DNA of 64,000 nucleotides from Salipiger abyssi (GCF_017311415.1 NZ_JAEKIS010000014.1:62001-126000); one strand, 5' to 3'; shown: positions 8,970 to 19,962, counted from the first letter of the stretch. Numbers and translations: made by a program. The notes: generated by a model not told the origin, from the letters alone.

Positions 8970-10550
8970 ATGTCCTGGGATCACGTCATTATCGGCGCGG
9001 GCAGCGCGGGTTGTGTGTTGGCCAAGCGGCTGTCGGAGGCCGGGCGGCGCGTGCTGCTGCTGGAGGCGGGTGGGCGCGACACCTACCATTGGATCCACAT
9101 CCCGATGGGTTATCTCTACTGCATCGGCAACCCGCGCACCGACTGGTGCTACCGCACCGCCGAAGAGCCGGGGCTGAACGGGCGCTCGCTGCTCTATCCG
9201 CGCGGCAAGGTGCTGGGCGGCTGCTCCTCGATCAACGGCATGCTCTACCTGCGCGGCCAGGCGGCGGATTACGACGGCTGGCGCCAGATGGGGCTGCCCG
9301 GCTGGGGCTGGGACGATGTGCTGCCCTATTTCCGCAAATCCGAGGATTACGTCGAGGGTGCCAGCGAGATGCATGGCGCCGGCGGCGAATGGCGGGTGGA
9401 GAACCAGCGGCTGCACTGGCAGGTGCTGGATGACTGGATGGAGGCCGCGTATGAGGCGGGGCTGCCGAAGGTCGGTGATTTCAATACCGGCGACAATGAA
9501 GGCGTCGGCTATTTCCGCGTGAACCAGCGCAATGGCTGGCGGATGAACACCGCCAAGGCCTTCCTGCGCACCACCGAGAGCGACACGTTGCGGGTCGAGA
9601 CCCATGCGCATGTCACGGGGCTGCTCTGGGAGGGCCGCAAGGTCGTCGGTGTGGCCTATGAGCAGGGCGGGCAGGCGCGCGAGGCGCGCTGCGGCGGCGA
9701 TGTGATCCTGTCGGCGGGGGCGGTGAACTCGCCGCATCTGTTGCAGCTTGCAGGGGTCGGCCCGGCGGATCTGCTGCGCGGGCACGGGATCGAGGTGAAG
9801 CACGAGGCGCCGGGCGTGGGTGGCAACCTTCAGGACCATTTGCAACTGCGCTGCGCCTGGAAGCTCACCGGGGCGAAGACACTGAACACGCTGGCCAATT
9901 CGCTCTGGGGCAAGGCGGCGATCGGGCTGGAATATCTGGCGCGCCGCGCCGGGCCGATGTCGATGGCGCCCTCGCAGCTCGGGGCTTTCGCGAAATCGCG
10001 GCCCGATCTGGCGACGCCGGATCTGGAATACCACGTCCAGCCGCTGTCGCTCGACGCGTTCGGCGAACCGCTGCACAGCTTCCCGGCGGTGACCGCCAGC
10101 GTCTGCAACCTGAGGCCCGAGAGCCGGGGCAGGGTGACGCTGGCCTCCTCCGATCCGAAGGCGCCGCCGGTGATCGCGCCGAATTACCTCGCGACCGAGG
10201 GGGACCGGCGCGTGGCGGTGGACAGCATCCGCCTGACCCGTCGCATCGTCTCGCAGGGCTCGATGGCGAAATACGCCCCCGAAGAGATCAAGCCGGGGCT
10301 GACTTATGAGAGCGACGCGGATCTGGTGCGGGCGGCGGGGGAGGTCGGCACGACGATCTTCCACCCGGTGGGCACGGTGTGCATGGGTGCGGGCGATGAG
10401 GCCCCGCTCGATGCGGAGTGCCGGATGAAGGGGATCGGCGGGCTGCGGGTGGTGGATGCCAGCGTGATGCCGGCGATCACCAGCGGCAACACCAACGCGC
10501 CGACGATCATGATCGCCGAGAAGGCGGCGGATATGATCCTGCGGGGGTAA
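8970..10550 (+). CDS. GMC-family FAD-dependent oxidoreductase (choline or alcohol dehydrogenase type)
   Basis: A 526-residue flavoprotein with the N-terminal FAD motif IIGAGSAGCVLAKRLSEAG, the GMC signature PRGKVLGGCSSINGMLYLRG, and C-terminal FHPVGTVCMG and VDASVMPAITSGNTNAP, which carry the catalytic His region and FAD contact. ATG 8970 follows an AGGAGGAGG ribosome site; the longer open frame overlaps the previous gene. Homologues oxidise choline, aliphatic alcohols or polyethylene glycol; without betB or betI beside it, betA is not a safe name. Confidence 0.9.
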   Translation: MSWDHVIIGAGSAGCVLAKRLSEAGRRVLLLEAGGRDTYHWIHIPMGYLYCIGNPRTDWCYRTAEEPGLNGRSLLYPRGKVLGGCSSINGMLYLRGQAADYDGWRQMGLPGWGWDDVLPYFRKSEDYVEGASEMHGAGGEWRVENQRLHWQVLDDWMEAAYEAGLPKVGDFNTGDNEGVGYFRVNQRNGWRMNTAKAFLRTTESDTLRVETHAHVTGLLWEGRKVVGVAYEQGGQAREARCGGDVILSAGAVNSPHLLQLAGVGPADLLRGHGIEVKHEAPGVGGNLQDHLQLRCAWKLTGAKTLNTLANSLWGKAAIGLEYLARRAGPMSMAPSQLGAFAKSRPDLATPDLEYHVQPLSLDAFGEPLHSFPAVTASVCNLRPESRGRVTLASSDPKAPPVIAPNYLATEGDRRVAVDSIRLTRRIVSQGSMAKYAPEEIKPGLTYESDADLVRAAGEVGTTIFHPVGTVCMGAGDEAPLDAECRMKGIGGLRVVDASVMPAITSGNTNAPTIMIAEKAADMILRG

Positions 10551-10578
10551 TGGCGAAGCGGCGTTGCGAGCAAGGCCT

Positions 10579-10740
10579 GCGCGGAACAAGCCGAAGGCGC
10601 CGCGCATCGCCTGCCCGTCCCGGCGGGCTGGCGATTTGGTTCCGCCCGCGCGAAGTGTCGAGGCCTTTCGGATTTGGCCGGGATAAATCGAGAGGTTCAG
10701 ATGGGGCATCGCCACCCCACGGGCAGGCGATGCGCGGCTC
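10579..10740 (+). repeat. Dispersed palindromic repeat element, copy 1
   Basis: A ~162-bp non-coding element between the convergent ends of the GMC gene and ccoS. Its arms GCCGCGCATCGCCTGCCCGT (10599-10618) and the exact reverse complement (10719-10738) form a perfect 20-bp stem around a ~100-base core. The core contains GGATAAATCGAGAGGTTC and matches the inverted copy at 48144-48308 at most positions. The element also carries a one-sided flank, GCGCGGAACAAG, shared by both copies. It has no credible reading frame. Confidence 0.8.
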
Positions 10741-10756
10741 ATGGCGCGCTGAGCCC

Positions 10757-10918
10757 TCAGTCCTGTTTCGGCGCGTCGTCGTACTGGCCCGAGAGGATGC
10801 GCTGGGCGTTGCCCTCGGGGTCGTCATATTGCTTGGTGCGCACGGTGATGACGAAGAACAGCAGGCCCATGCCGCCGAGGAACAGCGAGATCGGGATCAG
10901 GTAGAGAAGGATATTCAT
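10757..10918 (-). CDS. ccoS: cbb3 oxidase assembly protein CcoS
   Basis: Small 53-residue membrane protein needed to install haem and copper in the cbb3 oxidase. It begins MNILLYLIPISLFLGGMGL, one transmembrane helix, followed by the family pattern YDDPEGNAQRIL. The ATG at 10918 lies 4 bp after the ccoI stop, so the two are co-transcribed as the end of ccoGHIS. Confidence 0.93.
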   Translation of the reverse strand: MNILLYLIPISLFLGGMGLLFFVITVRTKQYDDPEGNAQRILSGQYDDAPKQD

Positions 10919-10922
10919 CGGA

Positions 10923-13109
10923 TCACCTCAGCCGCAGCGCGTTCAGCGACACTGTAATCGACGAGGCGGACATGGCCAATGCGGCGATCAGTGGCGAACA
11001 CAATCCCGCGATGGCCAGCGGAACGGCGATGACATTGTACCAGGTGGCGATGCCGAAATTCTCGCGGATGCGTCTGGTGGCGCGGGTGGCGGTGGCGATC
11101 GCGTCGGGGACCGGGGCCAGAGAATTGCCGAGCAGCACGATATCGGAGGCGACCCGGGCGGCGTCGAGCGCCGAGGCGGGGGAGATCGAGACATGCGCGC
11201 CGGCCAGTGCTGCTGTGTCGTTGAGCCCGTCACCCACCATCAGCACCTTGCGGCCCTCGTCGGAGAGCGCCCTGACGCGCGCCGCCTTGTCCTGCGGCAG
11301 CGCCTCGGCAATCCAGTGCGGGATGCCCAGCCGGCTGGCGAGCGTTTCCACCGCGCGGGTGGTGTCGCCAGACATCAGGATGACGCGGTGACCGGCTTCG
11401 ATCAGCCCGCGCACCGCCTCTTCGGCGCCGTCGCGCAGGCTGTCGGTGAAGGTGAAGACCTGTGCCGGCCCGTCGCCCACGCGCAGCCAGGCGGAGGTCA
11501 CGTCGGACTGCCCGCCGCCGACCCAGGCGGCGCGCCCGAGCCGCACCTGCTGGCCGCGCCAGAGGCCCCGGGTGCCGTGGCCGGGCACCTCTGCGATATC
11601 GCTCAGCGTGGCGGGGGCGATGCCGGCCTCGCGCAGGGCTGTCGTCAGCGAGGCCGAGAGCGGATGCGCGGAGCCCGCGGCCAATGCCAGGGCGATTTCC
11701 AGATCGTTGCGGGTGAAATCGCCGATATTGGTGACCTGCGGCGCGCCGGCGGTGAGCGTGCCGGTCTTGTCGAAGACCACCGTATCGACCTCGGAGAGCC
11801 GCTCCAGCGCGGTGCCGTCCTTGATCAGCAGGCCCTTCTTGAAGAGCCTGCCCGAGGCGGCGGTGGTCACCGCCGGCACGGCCAGCCCCAGCGCGCAGGG
11901 GCAGGTGATGATCAGCACGGCGGCGGCGATGTTGAGCGCCACGCGGAAATCCTGCGTGTAGAGGAACCAGCCGATGAACGCCAAGGCGGAGAGGATATGC
12001 ACGCCCGGCGCGTAGAGCTTGGCCGCCTTGTCGGCGAGCGGCGTATAGTTGGCGCGGCCCGATTCCGCCACGGCCACCAGATCGGCCATGCGGTGCAGCG
12101 AGGTCTCGCGCCCCACCGCCGTGGCGCGCACCACCAGCGGACCGGTGAGGTTGACCTCGCCGGCGCTCACGCTTGTGCCGGGGGCGGCATAGACGGGCAG
12201 GGTTTCGCCGGTGAGCAGCGAGCGGTCGAGCTCCGACTGGCCTTCGGTGATCTCTCCGTCCACCGGCATCCGCCCGCCCGGGCGCACGCGCAGCAGATCG
12301 CCCACCGCCAGATCGGCGACGGAGACCTGTTCCTCGCCGTCCTGAGTGACCCGCCAGGCGCGGGGCACTTCCAGCGCCGCCAGCTCCTCGGCGGCGGAGC
12401 GCGCGATGGAGCGGGTGCGGTGGTCGAGATAACGGCCTGTCAGCAGGAAGAAGGTGAGCGCGATGGCGGCGTCGAAATAGGCGTGCTCGCCGGAAAGCGA
12501 GGTCTCCCAGAGCGAGGTGACCACCGCGAGCAGGATCGCCAGCGAGATCGGCACGTCCATGTTCAGGCGCCCGGCCTTCAGCGCGCCCCAGGCGTTGCGG
12601 AAAAAGATCTGCCCGGAAAAGGCGATGGTCGGCAGGGTGATCGCCGCCGAGATCCAGTGGAACATGTCGCGGGTCGGCCCCTCGGCGCCGGACCAGACCG
12701 AGATCGACAGCAGCATGACGTTCATCATGGCAAAGCCCGCGACCGCCAGCCGCATCAGCAGATCGCGCCCCGCCTTGTCGGTCTGCGTGGCCGAGAGCGC
12801 GCCGGTGTCGAGCTCATGCGCCTCATAGCCGGCACCGGCGACCACGGGGATGAGATCATCGGCGCTAAGGCCGGGATCGGCCTCGATACTGACCCGCTTC
12901 ATCGTCAGATTGACCCGGGCGCTGTGCACCCCCGGCACCGCGCTCAGCGCCGTCTCCACCGCGCGCATGCAGTTGGCGCAGTGGATCGTCGGCAGCGACA
13001 GCACCACATGCGCATCCGACGGCGCCTGCGCGGCGGCGAGCGCCTCGGCGGCCGGGGCGGCGGAGCAGGCGGGGCAGGCCGAGGCCGGCGGGCGCATCGC
13101 GGCGGTCAT
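10923..13109 (-). CDS. ccoI: Copper-transporting P-type ATPase CcoI (FixI)
   Basis: Exports copper to the periplasm for the binuclear centre of cbb3 oxidase. The 728-residue protein has an N-terminal CPAC pair, a heavy-metal domain with IHCANC, paired membrane helices, the metal site CPCALG, the phosphorylation motif DKTGTLT, and GDGLNDTAAL. All elements of an active P1B ATPase are present. It starts 4 bp after ccoH ends. Confidence 0.96.
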   Translation of the reverse strand: MTAAMRPPASACPACSAAPAAEALAAAQAPSDAHVVLSLPTIHCANCMRAVETALSAVPGVHSARVNLTMKRVSIEADPGLSADDLIPVVAGAGYEAHELDTGALSATQTDKAGRDLLMRLAVAGFAMMNVMLLSISVWSGAEGPTRDMFHWISAAITLPTIAFSGQIFFRNAWGALKAGRLNMDVPISLAILLAVVTSLWETSLSGEHAYFDAAIALTFFLLTGRYLDHRTRSIARSAAEELAALEVPRAWRVTQDGEEQVSVADLAVGDLLRVRPGGRMPVDGEITEGQSELDRSLLTGETLPVYAAPGTSVSAGEVNLTGPLVVRATAVGRETSLHRMADLVAVAESGRANYTPLADKAAKLYAPGVHILSALAFIGWFLYTQDFRVALNIAAAVLIITCPCALGLAVPAVTTAASGRLFKKGLLIKDGTALERLSEVDTVVFDKTGTLTAGAPQVTNIGDFTRNDLEIALALAAGSAHPLSASLTTALREAGIAPATLSDIAEVPGHGTRGLWRGQQVRLGRAAWVGGGQSDVTSAWLRVGDGPAQVFTFTDSLRDGAEEAVRGLIEAGHRVILMSGDTTRAVETLASRLGIPHWIAEALPQDKAARVRALSDEGRKVLMVGDGLNDTAALAGAHVSISPASALDAARVASDIVLLGNSLAPVPDAIATATRATRRIRENFGIATWYNVIAVPLAIAGLCSPLIAALAMSASSITVSLNALRLR

Positions 13110-13113
13110 GGGC

Positions 13114-13575
13114 TTATTCCTTGACGTAGAGTTCCAGGCGCTGCTCGAAGCGGGTGCCGTCGAAGGCCTCGGCGCTCAGCCATACATTCCAGTAGCCGGG
13201 CGCCAGATGATCCTCGGCCACATAGGCGCGCCCGTCGAAGGTGAAATCCGGCGTGCGGTCGTCCTTGACGTTGGTGGTGCGCCCGATCTTGGCGGAGAGC
13301 GTTTTCGGCTGCACCGGATAGCCCTTCTCGTCGGTGATGGCGAGCACCACATGGCCCTCGTCATGGCTGGTCTTGACCGTCCAGCCGAGCGCCTCCTGCG
13401 CCTCGCGGCGGGCGTCGAACGTCTGGCTCGCGACATAGGAGTTGTCGACCTCGAGCCCGGGGAAGGTGGCGACGGCATTATAGGCCAGCGCGATATTCAC
13501 CCCGATGATGACGCCGAAGGCGCCCACGAAGATCGCCAGTACGTGCCAACCGGTAAGCCTGCGTTCCTTGGTCAT
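13114..13575 (-). CDS. ccoH: cbb3 oxidase assembly protein CcoH (FixH)
   Basis: A 153-residue protein with one N-terminal membrane helix (WHVLAIFVGAFGVIIGVNI) and a periplasmic FixH domain (NSYVASQTFD, GYWNVWLSAEA). FixH/CcoH contacts the oxidase during late assembly. Its ATG shares one base with the ccoG stop codon. Confidence 0.93.
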   Translation of the reverse strand: MTKERRLTGWHVLAIFVGAFGVIIGVNIALAYNAVATFPGLEVDNSYVASQTFDARREAQEALGWTVKTSHDEGHVVLAITDEKGYPVQPKTLSAKIGRTTNVKDDRTPDFTFDGRAYVAEDHLAPGYWNVWLSAEAFDGTRFEQRLELYVKE

Positions 13576-15008
13576 CAGTTGTCCCGTCCGTTAAAGACCG
13601 TATCGTTTTCCGCCCGCGTGCCATTGGTCAGATCCTCGACCCAGAGGCTGAAGGCGGTGCGCTCGTCCTGCGCCTCCTCGGTGCCGTTGGGCGCGGTGAC
13701 ATAGACTCGCTGAAGGTAGGTCTCGTTGGCGGGCACGTCGACGGTGGTGTCGTCCTCGCCCTCGAGCGACAGGGTCAGGTTGTCATTGCCGGTGAGCGTC
13801 AGCTCGAAGGGCCGCGCCTCGCCGTGCTTGTTGAGCAGGCGCACATCGTAGGTGTTGCGCACCGAGCCGTCGGAGAGCACCACGAAGGTCGGGTTGCGCA
13901 CCGGGGCGACGGTCATCTCGATCTCGGGGCGCAGGAAGAGCGCAAAGACCAGACCGATGCCCACCAGCGACCACAGCGCGGTGTAGAGGATGACGCGCGG
14001 GCGGAAGACGTGCTTCCAGACCGCGCGCGGCGTATGGCCCTCGCGCTCGCGGGTTTCGTCGGAGAGCGCCAGATAGTCGATGAGCCCGCGCGGCTTGCCG
14101 ATCTTTGCCATGACGTCGTCGCAGGCGTCGATACAGAGCGCACAGGTGATGCAGGCCAGTTGCTGGCCGTCGCGGATATCGATTCCCATGGGGCAGACAT
14201 TGACGCAGGCGCGGCAGTCGATGCAATCGCCGAGGTTCTCGGCGCCGGCGCCCTTGCGGTGCTTGCCGCGCGGCTCGCCGCGCCAGTCGCGATAGCCGAC
14301 GGTGAGCGTGTCCTCATCCATCATTGCCGCCTGAATGCGCGGCCAGGGGCAGGCATAGATGCAGATCTGCTCACGGGCGAAGCCGCCGAAGGCGAATGTG
14401 GTGCCGGCGAGGATCAGCATGGTGGTATAGGCGACCGGGTGAGCGTTGCCGGTGACCAGATCGACCGCGAGCGTGGGCGCGTCGGTGAAATAGAACACCC
14501 AGGCGCCGCCGGTGGCCAGCGCGATCAGGAACCAGGCCACCCATTTGGTGACGCGCAGCCGGGCCTTGCGGAAATCCCATTTCTTCTGCCGGTGCAGGCG
14601 CAGCCGGGCGTTGCGGTCGCCCTCGATCCAGCGCTCGACCAGAATGAAGAGATCCGTCCAGACGGTCTGCGGACAGGCATATCCGCACCAGACCCGTCCC
14701 AGCGCCGAGGTGAAGAGGAAAAGCCCGAGCCCCGCCATCACCAGCAGACCCGCGACAAAGTAGAACTCGTGCGGCCAGATCTCGATCATGAAGAAGAAGA
14801 AGCGTCGCCCGGCGAGATCGAGCAGCACCGCCTGATCGGGCAGTTCCGGGCCGCGATCCCAGCGCAGCCAAGGCGTGACATAGTAGATGCCCAGCATCAC
14901 CGCCATCAGCACCCATTTGAGATTGCGGAACTTTCCGCTCACGCGCCGGGGAAAGATCGGCTCGCGTGATTCGTAAAGGGAGGGGGCGGGAGTCTCGGTA
15001 TCAGCCAC
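13575..15008 (-). CDS. ccoG: Polyferredoxin CcoG (FixG/RdxA)
   Basis: Membrane iron-sulfur protein acting as copper reductase in cbb3 assembly. From GTG 15008 (encoding MADTETPAPSL) the product is 477 residues; a GGAG ribosome site lies 9 bp upstream, whereas the longer open frame runs across the FNR box. Several membrane helices precede two CxxCxxCxxxC ferredoxin clusters (CIDCRACVNVCP and CITCALCIDACD), followed by a periplasmic C-terminal beta domain. The start lies 66 bp from an FNR-type box, so ccoGHIS likely has its own anaerobic promoter. Confidence 0.95.
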   Translation of the reverse strand: MADTETPAPSLYESREPIFPRRVSGKFRNLKWVLMAVMLGIYYVTPWLRWDRGPELPDQAVLLDLAGRRFFFFMIEIWPHEFYFVAGLLVMAGLGLFLFTSALGRVWCGYACPQTVWTDLFILVERWIEGDRNARLRLHRQKKWDFRKARLRVTKWVAWFLIALATGGAWVFYFTDAPTLAVDLVTGNAHPVAYTTMLILAGTTFAFGGFAREQICIYACPWPRIQAAMMDEDTLTVGYRDWRGEPRGKHRKGAGAENLGDCIDCRACVNVCPMGIDIRDGQQLACITCALCIDACDDVMAKIGKPRGLIDYLALSDETREREGHTPRAVWKHVFRPRVILYTALWSLVGIGLVFALFLRPEIEMTVAPVRNPTFVVLSDGSVRNTYDVRLLNKHGEARPFELTLTGNDNLTLSLEGEDDTTVDVPANETYLQRVYVTAPNGTEEAQDERTAFSLWVEDLTNGTRAENDTVFNGRDN

Positions 15009-15074
15009 GGGGAATCGCTCCGGTGTCAGGTTGCCTGGTTGCGGTCCTTTTCGCGCCGCCGCGCGGCTGCAACA

Positions 15075-15088
15075 TTGACCTGCATCAA
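15075..15088 (-). promoter_or_regulatory. FNR/FnrL-type box upstream of ccoG
   Basis: TTGACCTGCATCAA matches the FNR consensus TTGAT-N4-ATCAA at 9 of 10 defined positions. Its centre (15081.5) is 73 bp from the ccoG start, which with a class II position of -41.5 predicts a ~32-base leader. It nearly abuts the stop codon of the upstream LysR gene. Confidence 0.75.
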
Positions 15089-15091
15089 TCA

Positions 15092-15979
15092 TTATATCTC
15101 GGATGAAGCTTTTGCAGCCTCGCGACGCAGCCACGTTACGAAGTGACGCAGGGGCGGACGGGCGACCCCGGGGCGGGTGACGAGCCAGTAGCCTTTCTTG
15201 CGCCGGTCCTCAAAGAGGATGCGCAGCCGCCCGGCGGCAAGATCGGGCTCGGCAAAGAGCCGGGCGGTGATCGCCACGCCCTGACCCTGCCGCGCCGCTT
15301 CGAGCATCAGGTTGCCGGGCAGGGCTGTGAGGCCGAGGCTGCGGTCATGCTCGACGCCGTTCTCGGCCAGCCAGTCCGTCGCCTCGTTGGTGCCGAGCTC
15401 CTGCAACCACGGGAAGGGGCGCAGGTCGTCAGGGGTCTCGATCTTGCGGTCGCCGACCAGCGAGGTGGCGGCGACCACGGCGATGGGCGAGCTGACCAGC
15501 AGGTGGCTTTCCAGCCCCGGCCACTCGCCATTGCCGTAACGGATCGCCACATCGAGCCCGCCCGGCTCCAGCGTGCGGACAGCGGCGGAGGGGTCGATGG
15601 TCAGGCTGATCTCGGGGTGATGCGCGCGAAAGCCCGGCAGGCGCGGCATCAGCCATGTGGCGGCAAAGCCGGGCGTGGCCGAGATCTCCAGCGGGCGGTC
15701 GGTATCGCGCCCGGTCAGCTCCTGCGTCGCGACGAGGATCGCGCCGAAGCCTTCGGCCAGCGCGGTGGCGAGCCGCTCGCCCTCATGGGTGAGGCGCATC
15801 TTGCGGCTGCTGCGGTCGAGCAGCGACACGCCGAGATGGGTTTCGAGATTGCGGATCTGCTGGCTGATCGCGGCGTGAGAGACATTCAGCGCGCTGCCCG
15901 CCTCGGAAACCGAGCCGGTGTCGGCATAGGCGGCAAAGGCGCGCAGGGCGGAGAGCGGCGGCAGGCTGGACCAGTCCAT
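15092..15979 (-). CDS. LysR-family regulator, GcvA-like
   Basis: A 295-residue LysR protein: N-terminal helix-turn-helix (TGSVSEAGSALNVSHAAISQQIRNLE) and a C-terminal effector-binding domain (TPGFAATWLMPRLPGF, LDVAIRYGNGEWPG) of the GcvA/AmpR type. It sits between the cbb3 structural and assembly operons, which are usually adjacent in relatives, and is divergent from a small ORF at 16078. That small ORF is the only divergent partner, so the target is uncertain. Confidence 0.92.
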   Translation of the reverse strand: MDWSSLPPLSALRAFAAYADTGSVSEAGSALNVSHAAISQQIRNLETHLGVSLLDRSSRKMRLTHEGERLATALAEGFGAILVATQELTGRDTDRPLEISATPGFAATWLMPRLPGFRAHHPEISLTIDPSAAVRTLEPGGLDVAIRYGNGEWPGLESHLLVSSPIAVVAATSLVGDRKIETPDDLRPFPWLQELGTNEATDWLAENGVEHDRSLGLTALPGNLMLEAARQGQGVAITARLFAEPDLAAGRLRILFEDRRKKGYWLVTRPGVARPPLRHFVTWLRREAAKASSEI

Positions 15980-16077
15980 GTTACCTCAGCTTACATGTCG
16001 GCATTATTCCTGACTCGCCTGAAATGGCCCGATGGTCAATATTCATTACAGGAACACGAACAGGATGGAGAGAAACG

Positions 16078-16212
16078 ATGCTTGGTATCTACGCTCAGAC
16101 TTTCATGACGGCGACGCGGATGGAACCCGGAGAGCGCCGCTGGACCCCGCCCGCGCAAGGGGCGATCGACGATCCGCGCGCCAAACCGCGCCGCGGCTGG
16201 CTGCGCCGCTGA
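16078..16212 (+). CDS. Small unknown protein divergent from the LysR gene
   Basis: A 44-codon frame, MLGIYAQTFMTATRMEPGER and onward, ending in a basic tail (KPRRGWLRR). A GGAGAGAAACG ribosome site sits just before ATG 16078, and it is 98 bp from the divergent LysR start. There is no recognisable domain or signal peptide. The good ribosome site and the LysR-divergent position favour a real gene, but a frame this short could arise by chance. Confidence 0.45.
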   Translation: MLGIYAQTFMTATRMEPGERRWTPPAQGAIDDPRAKPRRGWLRR

Positions 16213-16333
16213 GGGGAGTGGCCCGGGCTTGAAGGGCTCACGTTTTGGTGTGGCGGGGTGGGGCTGCCTTGATCTGCCGCAAAGCCGCGCCCTAAGCTCG
16301 CGCATCCCTCGAAAGGCCGCTCCGCGAGGAGCA

Positions 16334-16413
16334 ATAAAAAACGCCGGTGCCCCTGGAAACGCGCGAACAGGATGGGGCACCGGCGCCGGCCTTCGGGCCT
16401 TGCGGCCCGAAGG
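16334..16413 (-). terminator. Double-hairpin terminator after ccoP
   Basis: Two strong stems follow the ccoP stop: CCTTCGGGCC / GGCCCGAAGG (16390-16413) and CGCCGGTGCCCC / GGGGCACCGGCG (16342-16385). The second runs into an A-rich stretch on the top strand, which is a U-tract for minus-strand transcripts. It would end ccoNOQP before the LysR-ccoG region. Confidence 0.8.
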
Positions 16414-16428
16414 TGTTCTGTGAGGGGC

Positions 16429-17316
16429 TCACTCTTCCGAAGCTTCGCCCCCGCCGAGACCGTGGACATAGGTCACCACGGCACGGATTTCCGCCTCGCT
16501 CAGCTCTGCGCCACCCATCGGGGGCATGACGCCGAAGCGCGCATTGGTCACGGTCTCGTGGATCGTGTCGTAGTCGCCGCCATAGAGCCAGATCGCGTCG
16601 GTCAGATCCGGCGCGCCCTGCCAGCGGTCGCCGGTGCCGTCTTCCATGTGGCAGGAGGCGCAGTTGATGTCGAACACCTCTGCACCGGCCTCGACCAGCT
16701 CCGGCTCGGGCGGGGTTTCGCCCGAGAGCGTCATGACGAAGTTCGCCACCTGCGCGATCTCTTCCTCGCTCAGCAGCTCGTCGCGGCCGAAGGCGGGCAT
16801 CTCGCTATAGCGCGCGTCCGGGTCGTCCTCGTTCCGGATGCCGTGCGACACGGTGTAGTGGATGTCCTCCATGGTGCCGCCCCAGAGCCAGTCGTCGTCC
16901 AGCAGGTTGGGGTAGCCGGTGGCCCCCGCAGCGCCCGAGCCGTGGCATTGCGCGCACCAGGTGCGGAACACGGCGGCGCCGGCATTCAGCGCGTAGGTAT
17001 TGAGCTCCGGATCGCTGGTGATCGAGGTCAGCTCGACCGAGGCGAGCTGCTCGTTGATCGGCGCCAGCTCGGCCTCGTGGTCCTGGATGGCCTGCTCCAC
17101 GTTGCCGCGGGTCGACCAGCCGAGCAGGCCGGCAGTTGCGGTGCGCACGCCGGGCCAGGCCGGGTAGGCGATGGAATAGCCGATGCCCCAGACGATGCAG
17201 GCGTAGAAGATCATCAGCCACCATTTCGGCAGCGGCTTGTTGTATTCCTGAATGCCGTCCCAGGAATGGCCCGTCGTCTCGTAGTCGAGATCGTCTTGCT
17301 TTTTGTTGTCACTCAT
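16429..17316 (-). CDS. ccoP: cbb3 cytochrome oxidase subunit III, dihaem cytochrome c CcoP
   Basis: Passes electrons from soluble or membrane cytochromes to CcoO/CcoN. From ATG 17316 ([10 protein letters not shown], after GAGGAGACGGG) it has 295 residues: an N-terminal membrane helix around [20 protein letters not shown], then two cytochrome c domains with haem sites CAQCH and CASCH. It is the last gene of ccoNOQP and is followed by a terminator. Confidence 0.97.
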   Translation of the reverse strand: MSDNKKQDDLDYETTGHSWDGIQEYNKPLPKWWLMIFYACIVWGIGYSIAYPAWPGVRTATAGLLGWSTRGNVEQAIQDHEAELAPINEQLASVELTSITSDPELNTYALNAGAAVFRTWCAQCHGSGAAGATGYPNLLDDDWLWGGTMEDIHYTVSHGIRNEDDPDARYSEMPAFGRDELLSEEEIAQVANFVMTLSGETPPEPELVEAGAEVFDINCASCHMEDGTGDRWQGAPDLTDAIWLYGGDYDTIHETVTNARFGVMPPMGGAELSEAEIRAVVTYVHGLGGGEASEE

Positions 17317-17327
17317 GTCCCGTCTCC

Positions 17328-17504
17328 TCAATCCTGGGCGGGTTTGTCTTCGTGCCGGAACGGAATGTTGGCGACGTCCGAGTGCGTCTTGCGGCTGCCC
17401 GGGCGGAAGGCCCAGACAATCACGCCGACGAAGAAGACGAACATGGCCAGCAGACCCCAGCTGTCTGCGAAATGCCGGAGGGCGTTATAGGTTTCGTGTC
17501 CCAT
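17328..17504 (-). CDS. ccoQ: cbb3 oxidase subunit IV CcoQ
   Basis: A 58-residue single-helix subunit that stabilises the complex. It reads [20 protein letters not shown] followed by a hydrophobic run ending [10 protein letters not shown], the typical CcoQ pattern. ATG 17504 lies 10 bp after the ccoO stop; the ccoP start is 11 bp beyond its own stop. Confidence 0.93.
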   Translation of the reverse strand: MGHETYNALRHFADSWGLLAMFVFFVGVIVWAFRPGSRKTHSDVANIPFRHEDKPAQD

Positions 17505-17514
17505 TCAGTCCTCC

Positions 17515-18243
17515 TCAGCGGCTTGCGTCGGGCTCGAAGGTCGAGAAATCGACCAGCGTGCCCAGCATTTGCAGATAGGCGATCAGCGCATCCAGCTCCG
17601 AGATACCCGGCTGGCCGTCGAAGTTGCGCACGTTGACGGCATCGCCGTAGCGCTCGAACAGCCCGTCGACATCGCCGAACGGATCGGTCTGCACCAGGAA
17701 GTCCTCGTGCCCAGCCTCGATCATCTCGTCGGTATAGGGCACGCCGAGGAACTTGTGCGTCGACATGAGATCCTGGATGTGCTCGCCGTCGATCAGCTTG
17801 GCTTCGAGGAAACCGTATTTCGGCATCACCGATTCCGGCACCACCGATTGCGGGTTGCGCAGGTGATCGACGTGCCATTCGTCCGAGTAGCGGCCGCCGA
17901 CGCGGGCGAGGTCGGGCCCCGTCCGCTTAGAGCCCCACTGGAACGGGTGGTCGTATTGCGACTCCGCCGCCAGCGAGTAGTGGCCGTAACGCTCCACCTC
18001 GTCGCGCATCGGGCGGATCATCTGGCTATGGCAGACATAGCAGCCCTCGCGGATGTAGATGTCGCGCCCCGCCAGTTCGAGCGGCGTGTAGGGGCGCATG
18101 CCCTCCACGTCCTCGATGGTGTTCTCGAGATAGAACAGGGGCACGATCTGCACCAGGCCACCGATGGTCACCACGAGGAAGGCAAAGATCGCCAGCAGCG
18201 TGATGTTTTTCTCGAGGATACCGTGTTTGTCGAGAATTCCCAT
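17515..18243 (-). CDS. ccoO: cbb3 oxidase subunit II, monohaem cytochrome c CcoO
   Basis: Membrane-anchored cytochrome c subunit. ATG 18243 ([13 protein letters not shown]) follows a GGAGG site and yields 242 residues with an N-terminal helix, the haem c motif [11 protein letters not shown], and FixO-family segments [19 protein letters not shown] and MPKYGFL. The in-frame extension upstream overlaps ccoN and is not used. Confidence 0.97.
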   Translation of the reverse strand: MGILDKHGILEKNITLLAIFAFLVVTIGGLVQIVPLFYLENTIEDVEGMRPYTPLELAGRDIYIREGCYVCHSQMIRPMRDEVERYGHYSLAAESQYDHPFQWGSKRTGPDLARVGGRYSDEWHVDHLRNPQSVVPESVMPKYGFLEAKLIDGEHIQDLMSTHKFLGVPYTDEMIEAGHEDFLVQTDPFGDVDGLFERYGDAVNVRNFDGQPGISELDALIAYLQMLGTLVDFSTFEPDASR

Positions 18244-18257
18244 AATCTCGGCCCTCC

Positions 18258-19871
<1,614 letters not shown>

Positions 19872-19962
19872 TGTTCGTCCCTTCGTCTGACCCGCACGAT
19901 TCGCGTGCCGCACGGGCGGTTTTAGACTGAGCGGTTAATGGCTATAAGCCTGCCTCTACTCC

